A stretch of 50,477 bases of DNA from an uncultured Lachnospiraceae bacterium (GTDB lineage: Bacteria; Bacillota; Clostridia; Lachnospirales; Lachnospiraceae). The translations under genes and the position numbers were made by a program. The notes beneath the pieces are model-generated. The model saw only the letters and a program-made list of their open reading frames with translations, had not been told where the DNA came from and searched no databases. The stretch lies in contig CAKRHW010000014.1 of the NCBI GenBank assembly GCA_934339365.1, forward strand, positions 1 to 50,477. Reading direction: 5' to 3'. Of the stretch, positions 25,792 to 33,032 are shown piece by piece (position 1 is the first letter of the stretch; the number at the start of each line of letters is the position of its first letter).

Positions 25792-27333
25792 TTATAAATG
25801 TCGGATGGTATCTATCATGGAATCAAAGCTTGCATCATGGGACATTTGTGTCTGATAACCATAGAGGTCAGCTGCCTTTTTGGTTTTTGGACCGATACAG
25901 ACTGCAGGCAGGCGAAGCAATAATTCTTTGTAGTCTGGCAGAAATGCATCGGAAAAGTATTTTACTGCATTGGCACTGGTAAAAGTTAAAATATCCTGTG
26001 GTGTAAAGGTGACAGGGGGAACTGGAAGCGGAAGTGTCTCATAAGCCGGAAAAACGGTATATGGAATAGGCTTCTGCTTCAGTGCTTCTTCGCAGTCGCT
26101 GACAGATTCCTTCGGAGTAAACAGTGCTGCTTTTTTTATGCCAGAATCTGCAAGAAGCGTTCCGAGAGCAGCACCGGTATGTGTCGAGGGGATAAAATCA
26201 GCAATGATACCATGATTTTTTAAAGCCTTTTGAGTTCCACTGCCTACAACGGCAAATAAATGACTGGCAAAGGAGCGAATGTCGCGGTTATTTTGACTGA
26301 TATCCTGGAAAAATGCCTCTACTCCTGCTACACTGGTGAAAACAATCACATCAAAGTCTGAAAGATGGTGATAAAAGTCTGAAAAATCAGACAGTGTGTG
26401 GATAGATGTCAAAGGACATTCTAGGACCTCGGCACCCTGACTGCGAAGCTTTTTTGCAAAAGAGGAGGGTTTGTTTTGCGGTCGTGTTACAATGACACGT
26501 TTTTTAAACAGAGGCCGGTTTTCTATCCAGTGAAAACGCTGGGAAAGGGAACAGACCTGTCCTACAATAATAATGCCGGGAGTCGCAATTTGCATTTTTT
26601 TTGCTTCATCCGGTAAAGTTTTCAGTGTGGCACACACTGTTTTTTGATTAGAACGGGTTCCGTTTTGGACAATTGCGGCAGGTGTATCCGGTGATTTTCC
26701 AGCATCTGTAAGTCCCTGACAGATAGTTTCGAGTTTGCCAACCCCCATCAGAAATACCAGTGTGACATCGCCGAGAGCGACAAGGGAGGAAAAATTGATT
26801 TCTTCCTGACTGCCACGTTTGCGATGTGCAGTGATGATATGGACGGACGGAGAATAGTCCCGGTGAGTGACCGGAATTCCGGCATAAGCAGGAACAGACA
26901 GTGCAGAAGTAATTCCTGGCACAATTTCAAAAGGAATCTCATGTTCTGTCAGAAGTTCTAGTTCTTCGCCACCGCGTCCGAATAAAAAAGGATCTCCACC
27001 TTTTAGACGGACGACCGTTTTCCCAAGCTGTGCCTGCATCAGAAGTAACTGGTTGATTTTATCCTGTTCCATGGTGTGATTTCCGGCATATTTTCCAACG
27101 GATATCAGTTCTGTTCCCGGTGGAATTAAGGAAAAAACAGAGGTTCCTACAAGCTGGTCATATACAACAACATCGGCCTCTTGTAATAACTGATATCCAC
27201 GCAAAGTCAAAAGACCAAGATCTCCAGGGCCGGCACCAACCAGAAATACTTTTCCACTTTTTTTCTTTTGGGGTTCAAAAGAAGGTGGGATAGCAGTGAT
27301 AACAGAGTCTTTTATAGTAGAAAATTTTTTCAT
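25792..27333 (-). CDS. cobA-hemD: Uroporphyrinogen-III methyltransferase / uroporphyrinogen-III synthase fusion
   Basis: A 513-residue bifunctional protein. Residues ~28-265 are the SUMT/CobA methyltransferase: VFLVGAGPGDLGLLTLRG, VVRLKGGDPFLFGRGGEE, PGITSALSVPAYAGIPVTHR. It makes precorrin-2 from uroporphyrinogen III with two SAM. Residues ~272-513 are the HemD synthase: KKRVIVTRPQNK, VIVFTSVAGVEAF, TFTSANAVKYF. It cyclises hydroxymethylbilane. The order is the one common in Clostridia. The fusion drives flux to siroheme and cobalamin rather than haem. It lies 18 bases after hemC. Confidence 0.96.
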   Translation of the reverse strand: MKKFSTIKDSVITAIPPSFEPQKKKSGKVFLVGAGPGDLGLLTLRGYQLLQEADVVVYDQLVGTSVFSLIPPGTELISVGKYAGNHTMEQDKINQLLLMQAQLGKTVVRLKGGDPFLFGRGGEELELLTEHEIPFEIVPGITSALSVPAYAGIPVTHRDYSPSVHIITAHRKRGSQEEINFSSLVALGDVTLVFLMGVGKLETICQGLTDAGKSPDTPAAIVQNGTRSNQKTVCATLKTLPDEAKKMQIATPGIIIVGQVCSLSQRFHWIENRPLFKKRVIVTRPQNKPSSFAKKLRSQGAEVLECPLTSIHTLSDFSDFYHHLSDFDVIVFTSVAGVEAFFQDISQNNRDIRSFASHLFAVVGSGTQKALKNHGIIADFIPSTHTGAALGTLLADSGIKKAALFTPKESVSDCEEALKQKPIPYTVFPAYETLPLPVPPVTFTPQDILTFTSANAVKYFSDAFLPDYKELLLRLPAVCIGPKTKKAADLYGYQTQMSHDASFDSMIDTIRHL

Positions 27334-27351
27334 TATGATCTCCTTATTTTT

Positions 27352-28263
27352 CTATATCAGCATAGATTTTGCAAGTTCGTTTCCTAATCTGGAACCATCA
27401 GAGAAGTGTCCTTCGATGGTTTTTCGATATAATTCTTTTCGTTCTTCATGATAGAACATTCCCCGTAATGTCAAATGCTCCTGCGAAAGGCTGGCATAAG
27501 CAGCAATAGGCGCAGAACATCCTCCGTTTAATGTGCGGACAAAGCTTCGTTCTGCAGCAGCAGCTAGTGCAGTTTCCGTATCATGAATGCAGGAAAGAAT
27601 GGATGTGTCAAAATCTTTGCGGCATTGCACGCATAAAATTCCCTGACCGGCAGCCGGAATCATTTCATCCGTTGAAAAATAGCGGCTGATGCGAGAAGAC
27701 AATCTGGCACGTGAAAGTCCGCTGGCAGCTAAAATTAAAGAAGAGAAGTCTCCCTGATCTAATTTTTTCAAACGTGTGTGAATATTTCCACGCACAGAAA
27801 AAACATTTGCCTGGGAACAAAGTGCCTTTAGCTGGATCTGCCGGCGAAGACTTGAGGATCCTACTTTTTGTAAGAGCTTTGCAGTATAGGCATCCGGGTT
27901 AGAAAAAGAGCAGGAATCCATCCATGAAGTAGTGGAAGGCAGAACCAGACAGTCCCTCGGATCACCACGTTTTACGAAGGCTGCGATTGGTAAATCAGGA
28001 TTTTCTTCCATAGGCAGATCCTTCAGGCTATGTACGGCAAGGTCAATGCGTCCCTCTAAAAGGGCAACATCTAATTCTTTTACAAACAGTCCTTTTCCTC
28101 CGATTTTATCTAATGGACGATTTAAAATCTTATCTCCGGTCGTTTTTAATGTCACTAATTCAATGGAAAGAGAAGGGTAGTGCTTTTTTAGTGCATCAAT
28201 CACTAAATTTGTCTGTGCTACCGCTAATATACTATCACGACTTCCAACAATTATTTTCTTCAT
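27352..28263 (-). CDS. hemC: Hydroxymethylbilane synthase
   Basis: A 303-residue enzyme joining four porphobilinogens into hydroxymethylbilane. Visible features are MKKIIVGSRDSILAVAQ at the N terminus, catalytic Asp82 in HSLKDLP, and the dipyrromethane-cofactor Cys249 in LNGGCSAPIAAYA. AAAGGAGA lies upstream of the chosen ATG; an earlier in-frame ATG (28293) falls inside hemA and has no such site. The gap to hemA is 13 bases. All catalytic residues are present. Confidence 0.96.
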   Translation of the reverse strand: MKKIIVGSRDSILAVAQTNLVIDALKKHYPSLSIELVTLKTTGDKILNRPLDKIGGKGLFVKELDVALLEGRIDLAVHSLKDLPMEENPDLPIAAFVKRGDPRDCLVLPSTTSWMDSCSFSNPDAYTAKLLQKVGSSSLRRQIQLKALCSQANVFSVRGNIHTRLKKLDQGDFSSLILAASGLSRARLSSRISRYFSTDEMIPAAGQGILCVQCRKDFDTSILSCIHDTETALAAAAERSFVRTLNGGCSAPIAAYASLSQEHLTLRGMFYHEERKELYRKTIEGHFSDGSRLGNELAKSMLI

Positions 28264-28276
28264 TTCAGTCTCCTTT

Positions 28277-29497
28277 TTATAATTTCGATGCACTTTGTAC
28301 TAATGCATCAATAATATCATCCTGCATATCTGTATCTTCAATCTCTTTAATATCATATAAAAGCTTCGAAACGGACTTAAAAGAAGCATCCTGGATATCT
28401 TCTTTTAAGTGCTGTAATTCCTGTCCGTTCAGAGGAAGCTGTTGTAATGGTTTGGTTAATTTGGCAACTGTCAGGCTGGCAACCTGACTGCTGATGTCCT
28501 TTATGGCAGGAACTAATCCCCGGAAAGTGTACCATTGATAATATTCGTCAGCAGCATGGGAAATTAATTTGCGGGCCTTTTTCATATGTTCATGATTGAA
28601 GACATCCCTGGCGGAAAGATGAAAATGGTCCATATCGTATAAAGTAACATTTTTTAAGGTGGATAAATCACTAGAAATATCCCTTGGAATTGCTAAATCA
28701 ATCAGGTGATAGGACTTTGTTTTATCATAAATCTGCTCAAATTCGTCTTTGTAGATGGTATGGTGTGGACTTTTTGTAGCACTCACAATAATATCTGCAT
28801 TTTTCATGGCAAGATAGCGGTTCTCATATAAAACAACGTGACATCCTTCTGGAATAATGGCTTCTTTGGTTTTGTACTGGCGGAGTGTCATAGAAACATT
28901 TGCCCCCTCCCGGATAAGAAGTCTGGCGGTTAAAAGTCCCATTTGTCCATTCCCGATAATCAGACAGTTTTTATTTTTTAAACTCGGTAAGTCCTGTTTC
29001 AGTACAGAAATGGCAAAAGCGGGAACGGAAGAGTCATAAATTGCAAGGTTACAAGTTGTTTTTACTTCCTTTCCGTTCGTAATTGCCATACGAAATAAAG
29101 TTTCTAATACAGCATCCGTAGAGGAAGATTTGCGTGCGAAAGAAAGAGCACTTTTTAACTGTGTTAAAATCTGGTCTTCTCCGAATATCTGGGAATGAAT
29201 TCCACAGGCAACTTCCATAAGATAAGTCACAAGTTCCATTCCGCTCCGGCTGGTAAAATACCGGTCAAAATCGTATTCAGAAACTCCACATAAACGTGCT
29301 ATTTCATAAGCGGAAAGAGAAGAACTTACATATATTTCCGTTCGATTACAGGTAGCAAGAAAAATTACACCTTCGATACCTTCGGTTGATAGAAAGGAAG
29401 CAGAAAGCTGTGCAATTTTAGAATCTGAAAAGGCATATTTTTCCCGCACTTCAATCGGTGCTTTGTTAAAGTCAATGCCTGTCATAACAATATCCAT
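28277..29497 (-). CDS. hemA: Glutamyl-tRNA reductase
   Basis: A 406-residue NADPH enzyme reducing glutamyl-tRNA to glutamate 1-semialdehyde, the committed step of the C5 pathway. Catalytic Cys50 is in LATCNRTEIY, GIHSQIFGEDQI replaces the more usual GxxSxxxGExQI, and the nucleotide-binding LIIGNGQMGLLTARLL follows. GGAGG sits before the ATG at 29497; an in-frame upstream extension of 35 residues is hydrophobic and unlike the family. It is first in its operon, driven by a promoter at 29529-29557. Confidence 0.96.
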   Translation of the reverse strand: MDIVMTGIDFNKAPIEVREKYAFSDSKIAQLSASFLSTEGIEGVIFLATCNRTEIYVSSSLSAYEIARLCGVSEYDFDRYFTSRSGMELVTYLMEVACGIHSQIFGEDQILTQLKSALSFARKSSSTDAVLETLFRMAITNGKEVKTTCNLAIYDSSVPAFAISVLKQDLPSLKNKNCLIIGNGQMGLLTARLLIREGANVSMTLRQYKTKEAIIPEGCHVVLYENRYLAMKNADIIVSATKSPHHTIYKDEFEQIYDKTKSYHLIDLAIPRDISSDLSTLKNVTLYDMDHFHLSARDVFNHEHMKKARKLISHAADEYYQWYTFRGLVPAIKDISSQVASLTVAKLTKPLQQLPLNGQELQHLKEDIQDASFKSVSKLLYDIKEIEDTDMQDDIIDALVQSASKL

Positions 29498-29528
29498 GAA
29501 AAAACCTCCGGTCAAATCTAATAAGACT

Positions 29529-29557
29529 ATTATATCTATGTTCATCAGGGAAGTAAA
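29529..29557 (-). promoter_or_regulatory. Promoter of the hem cluster
   Basis: On the minus strand: TTTACT (29552-29557), a 17-base spacer, then a perfect TATAAT (29529-29534), about 32 bases before the hemA start. It is divergent from the marR promoter, with about 30 bases between their -35 elements. Confidence 0.68.
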
Positions 29558-29586
29558 GAATGAGAGAGAATAACTCGTAAAAAAGA

Positions 29587-29615
29587 TTGACAACCAAGGC
29601 ATTCTGGCTTAAAAT
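29587..29615 (+). promoter_or_regulatory. Promoter of the marR-type gene
   Basis: A consensus TTGACA (29587-29592), a 17-base spacer, then TAAAAT (29610-29615). Palindromic operator-like sequence follows just after the expected transcription start. Confidence 0.8.
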
Positions 29616-29618
29616 ATA

Positions 29619-29646
29619 TTAGAATTCAAACAGTTAGAGTTCTAAC
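29619..29646 (+). promoter_or_regulatory. Probable MarR operator
   Basis: A perfect inverted repeat GTTAGA-GT-TCTAAC (29633-29646) and a related half-site TTAGAATTC (29619-29627). TTAGA(A/G)TTC recurs at a 15-base interval. It spans the start region of the marR transcript and ends 7 bases before the ribosome binding site, the usual layout for autorepression in this family. Confidence 0.65.
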
Positions 29647-29662
29647 AAAAAAAGGAGGAATG

Positions 29663-30097
29663 ATGAAAGAATCGATACATTATCTATTGATGTCAGATCA
29701 TTTTCTTTTTCAGAAATCACTTATCAATGCGGTAAAGGATACCGGATTAACTTCAGGACAGCCAAAGATTCTTGATTATTTAAAGGATCATGACGGATCG
29801 GTTCAAAAAGACATTGCAGCAGGGTGTCATATTGAACCGGCATCGCTGACGGTTATTTTAAATGGCATGGAGAACAAGGGATATATCGAAAGGAAAATGC
29901 AAAAGGGAGACCGACGTTCGGTTTTTGTCTTTTTGACAGAAAAGGGGCGGGAGTATGTGAAACGGTTAAATCAGGAATTTGAAAAGATAGAAGGGATAGC
30001 ACTGCAAAATTTTAATGATGCGGAAAAAGAGCGATTGCAGGAATATCTTACAAGGGTATATGGGAATATGATTGGAAAAGGAAAAGAGGAAAAATAA
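29663..30097 (+). CDS. MarR-family transcriptional regulator
   Basis: A 144-residue winged-helix regulator. The helix-turn-helix region lies at about residues 38-60 (DIAAGCHIEPASLTVILNGM region). The wing has IERKMQKGDRRSVFVFLTEKG, the classic MarR DxRS signature. GGAGG (29654-29658) lies 4 bases before ATG 29663; ATG 29660 is too close to it. The gene overlaps nothing and is followed 2 bases later by a membrane protein, so it probably controls itself and that neighbour in response to a small ligand (inference). Confidence 0.93.
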   Translation: MKESIHYLLMSDHFLFQKSLINAVKDTGLTSGQPKILDYLKDHDGSVQKDIAAGCHIEPASLTVILNGMENKGYIERKMQKGDRRSVFVFLTEKGREYVKRLNQEFEKIEGIALQNFNDAEKERLQEYLTRVYGNMIGKGKEEK

Positions 30098-30099
30098 AA

Positions 30100-30789
30100 A
30101 TGAAGAATTTAAAAGTGAGAGTTCCAATGTATTTTATTGGACTTTTTATCATGACAATTGGCATTGCAATTTCGGTGAAATCCAACCTTGGAGTTTCTCC
30201 GGTCAGTTCGATTCCATATACGATGACTTGTGTATGGGGAATTGAAATGGGTAAGGCTACCATTCTGTTTCATGCGGTATTAGTATTGATTCAGATTCTG
30301 CTGTTACGGAAGAAATTTAAAGCAGTGAATCTTTTACAAGTGGTTGTGGGAATTGTATTTGGTTACTTTACTACTTTTTGTAATTATTGCGTTTCATTTT
30401 TGCCGACGATTGACAATCTGGCAGTCAGAATCTGTATGATGCTCATTAGTACAGGAATTATTGCAGTAGGAATTTTTCTATATCTTCCGGCAGACCTCAT
30501 TCCTCTTGCGGGAGAAGGAGTGATGCAGGCAGTTTCGGATGTGACAAAAATAGAATTTCCAAAGGTAAAAGTAGGATTCGACTGTACAATGGTTGAGGTT
30601 TCGGCAATTACATGTATCATAATGATTCGTGGATTAGGAAGTGTTGGAATTGGAACTGTCATTGCAGCATTTTTAGTTGGAATAAATTTAGGAATTGTTA
30701 CGAAAGCGTTTGGCGGGAAAAGAGACAGACTGTTAGGGAAAAATGATGAGGACTGGTATGTAGATAAAGTACAGAGTCAGGCAATATAA
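30100..30789 (+). CDS. YczE/YitT-like membrane protein (DUF6198 type)
   Basis: A 229-residue protein with about five or six membrane segments. It begins VRVPMYFIGLFIMTIGIAISVKSNLG, and contains SPVSSIPYTMT, the DLIPLAGEGVMQAV loop and a final helix with GIGTVIAAFLVG. This matches the YczE/DUF6198 group of Gram-positive membrane proteins, whose substrate is not established. The 2-base spacing to marR points to co-transcription. A transporter or membrane-stress role under MarR control is a guess from context. Confidence 0.82.
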   Translation: MKNLKVRVPMYFIGLFIMTIGIAISVKSNLGVSPVSSIPYTMTCVWGIEMGKATILFHAVLVLIQILLLRKKFKAVNLLQVVVGIVFGYFTTFCNYCVSFLPTIDNLAVRICMMLISTGIIAVGIFLYLPADLIPLAGEGVMQAVSDVTKIEFPKVKVGFDCTMVEVSAITCIIMIRGLGSVGIGTVIAAFLVGINLGIVTKAFGGKRDRLLGKNDEDWYVDKVQSQAI

Positions 30790-30810
30790 GGGCATTGTAT
30801 CTTGCATATC

Positions 30811-30839
30811 CAATTTGCCAGACACTGTCTGGAAAATTG
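30811..30839 (+). terminator. Hairpin after the YczE-like gene, possible terminator
   Basis: CAATTT-g-CCAGAC, loop ACT, GTCTGG-a-AAATTG gives a 12-bp stem 21 bases after the stop codon. There is no T-tract, so intrinsic termination is uncertain; mRNA 3'-end protection is an alternative. Confidence 0.45.
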
Positions 30840-30959
30840 TCGTGGTCGCATTATTGCGAATTGTTGACGACTTCAGACCCGGACAAACGAAGTTTTTATG
30901 AAAAGGAAAAAACTAGATTGTTTGAATTGACATCTCTAAATCCAGTGAAAATATAGAAC

Positions 30960-30989
30960 TTGAAAATATAGTCTGTATGATGGTAAAAT
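30960..30989 (+). promoter_or_regulatory. Promoter of aroE-aroD
   Basis: TTGAAA (30960-30965), an 18-base spacer, TAAAAT (30984-30989). The mRNA would start near 30996, inside the stem at 30993-31021, leaving a leader of about 130 bases before aroE. A weaker TTGACA at 30927-30932 with AATATA at the right distance is an alternative. Confidence 0.6.
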
Positions 30990-31127
30990 GATGTCGGGGT
31001 CAGAAAAAATCTGCCCCTGACGTGATGATGCGGATTGTCTGGCAGCTAAGCTGTTTTGACAATCTTTCGAATATTTGGAAAGGAAACGGATAGACTGCCA
31101 CAGAGAGCCTGAGGTGGTTTACAGGAA

Positions 31128-32021
31128 ATGAGGAATATGAACAGACAAATTACAGGAAATACAATTTTAACAGGACTGTTAGGAAGTCCGGTGCGCCATA
31201 GCATTTCACCGCTTATGCATAACGAAGCATTTGCCAGATTAGGATTAGATTATGCATATTTATGTTTTGAGGCAGATACCACGAATCTGTCTGAGGCTGT
31301 AAAAGCGTTAAAAACATTAGGAGCAAGAGGATTTAATCTTACAATGCCAAATAAAAATCTGATGTGTGAATTGTGCGATGAATTGTCACCGGCCGCTGAG
31401 ATTTCAGGAGCGGTGAATACTGTTTTAATTGAAGATGGAAAGCTCATCGGACATACAACAGATGGAATTGGATATATGCGTGCTGCAAAGGATGCAGGGC
31501 ATGATTTGACAGGAAAGAAGATGACACTTCTTGGAGCCGGTGGTGCAGCTACTGCTATTTTAGTACAGGCAGCACTAGATGGTGTAAAAGAGATATCAGT
31601 ATTTAGTATTCGGGATCAGTTTTTTGACAGAGCAGCAGCAATCGTGGAAAAATTGAATGACAGAACAGAGTGTAAGGTTACTTTACATGATTTTACGGAT
31701 GAGAAGCTGTTTGCAGAAACTATTTCGAATAGTGATATTTTAACAAATGGAACATCAGTTGGAATGGCACCTAAGACAGATGCCTGTATTATCAAAGATG
31801 AATGGTTTCAGGATGCATCAATTTTTAAACCAGAGCTGGTTGTCTCAGATGTCATTTATAATCCAAGAGAAACGAAGCTTTTAAAGCAGGCAAAAGAGGC
31901 AGGATGTGCAACCTTTAATGGAATGTATATGTTATTGTATCAGGGTGCAGGAAGCTTCAAGATCTGGACAGGAAAAGAAATGCCTACAGAAGAAATCAAA
32001 AAGTTATACTTTCAGAATTAG
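31128..32021 (+). CDS. aroE: Shikimate dehydrogenase
   Basis: A 297-residue enzyme reducing 3-dehydroshikimate to shikimate with NADPH in aromatic amino acid synthesis. The N-terminal LGSPVRHSISPLMHNEAF contains the substrate-binding Ser pair, Lys76 lies in NLTMPNK, and the nucleotide loop is LLGAGGAATAIL. GAGGTGG (31111-31117) lies 10 bases before the ATG; CCAC at 31098-31101 could pair with its GTGG. It is a little longer than the E. coli enzyme (272). The next gene, aroD, catalyses the preceding step, so the two form a small shikimate operon. Confidence 0.95.
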   Translation: MRNMNRQITGNTILTGLLGSPVRHSISPLMHNEAFARLGLDYAYLCFEADTTNLSEAVKALKTLGARGFNLTMPNKNLMCELCDELSPAAEISGAVNTVLIEDGKLIGHTTDGIGYMRAAKDAGHDLTGKKMTLLGAGGAATAILVQAALDGVKEISVFSIRDQFFDRAAAIVEKLNDRTECKVTLHDFTDEKLFAETISNSDILTNGTSVGMAPKTDACIIKDEWFQDASIFKPELVVSDVIYNPRETKLLKQAKEAGCATFNGMYMLLYQGAGSFKIWTGKEMPTEEIKKLYFQN

Positions 32022-32033
32022 GAGACAGAATTT

Positions 32034-32792
32034 ATGAATATTGTAGAGATACGTGGCTGCCGGATTGGGGAAGGAATTCCTAAAATATGTGTTCCGATTG
32101 TTGAAAAAACGCAGGATAAGATTTTAGAAGAGGCGAAAGCGGTAAAAGAGACAAAGGCAGATCTTGTAGAATGGAGAGCCGACTGGTTTGAGGATGTTTT
32201 TGAAATAGATAAGGTGCAGGAGGTTCTTTCGAATATGAGAAAGATTCTTGCAGACCGTCCGGTTTTATTTACCTTCCGTACCAAAAAGGAAGGCGGAGAA
32301 CAAGAGATTTCGGTATCAGAATACGTTCAGTTAAATCAGGCAGTAGCGGAAATGAAACTTGCCGATCTGATAGATGTAGAAGCATTTACAGGAGAGGATT
32401 CTGTGAAAAAATTAATTGCTTTTATTCACAGCCAGGAAGGAAAAGTTATTGCTTCTAACCATGATTTTAACAAGACTCCGGATAAAGAAGAGATCATCCG
32501 AAGATTATGTATCATGCAGGAATATGGTGCAGATATTGTGAAACTGGCAGCAATGCCTAAGGTGGAACGGGATGTTTTCACTCTGTTAGATGCAACTTTG
32601 GAAATGAAAGAAAAGTACGCAAACCGTCCGGTTGTTACGATGTCCATGGGAAAATTAGGAACGGTAAGCCGGTTAGCAGGAGAACTTTTTGGCTCATCCA
32701 TGACCTTTGGGGCGAGAGAAAAAGCATCGGCGCCGGGACAGATTGCAGTCGATGATTTGCAAAGAGATTTGCAAATATTACAATTGAAGTAA
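32034..32792 (+). CDS. aroD: 3-dehydroquinate dehydratase, type I
   Basis: A 252-residue class I dehydratase converting 3-dehydroquinate to 3-dehydroshikimate by Schiff-base chemistry. Lys170 (ADIVKLAAMP) forms the imine and His143 (SNHDFNKTP) is the general acid/base, at the same numbers as in the enteric enzymes. DLVEWRADWF and PVVTMSMGKLG are further family motifs. It follows aroE by 12 bases and ends ahead of a hairpin at 32907-32938. Length is normal. Confidence 0.96.
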   Translation: MNIVEIRGCRIGEGIPKICVPIVEKTQDKILEEAKAVKETKADLVEWRADWFEDVFEIDKVQEVLSNMRKILADRPVLFTFRTKKEGGEQEISVSEYVQLNQAVAEMKLADLIDVEAFTGEDSVKKLIAFIHSQEGKVIASNHDFNKTPDKEEIIRRLCIMQEYGADIVKLAAMPKVERDVFTLLDATLEMKEKYANRPVVTMSMGKLGTVSRLAGELFGSSMTFGAREKASAPGQIAVDDLQRDLQILQLK

Positions 32793-32906
32793 AAAATATA
32801 TACAATCTTCTTTAATGATAGAAATTGATAACTTTTGTCGAATGTGGAATTTGATGGGGAATAATAAACAAAAAACATTAAAGTGTATCAAATTAACTAA
32901 AAAAAG

Positions 32907-32938
32907 ATAAGGGCAGGCATGAAAATACTTGCCCTTAT
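32907..32938 (+). terminator. Hairpin after aroD
   Basis: A perfect 9-bp stem ATAAGGGCA (32907-32915) and TGCCCTTAT (32930-32938), preceded by a run of A. No strong T-run follows on plus, so efficiency is uncertain. Confidence 0.6.
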
Positions 32939-33032
32939 ACTCTATTCAGTGGTAGAATGAACATAACAGAAATTACATCTCGCATTCATTTCCACAGGCG
33001 AGAATGGAATGATTACAGAAAGGTATGGGTAT

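Larger units (their letters stand above)
30790..31127 (+). other. Structured 338-bp intergenic region upstream of aroE
   Basis: No open frame of note. It holds several foldable elements: CAATTT-CCAGAC / GTCTGG-AAATTG (30811-30839); TCGCA/TGCGA (30846-30859); a 12-bp stem with one wobble and one mismatch (30993-31004 with 31010-31021); and GATTGTC/GACAATC enclosing CAGC/GCTG (31033-31064). A promoter lies at 30960-30989. It does not match a riboswitch class I know; no T-box AGGGTGG-type core was seen. Confidence 0.6.

Noticed and set aside
30990..31127. T-box or known riboswitch upstream of aroE
   Set aside because: No AGGGTGG-type T-box sequence or other known core could be found, only hairpins.
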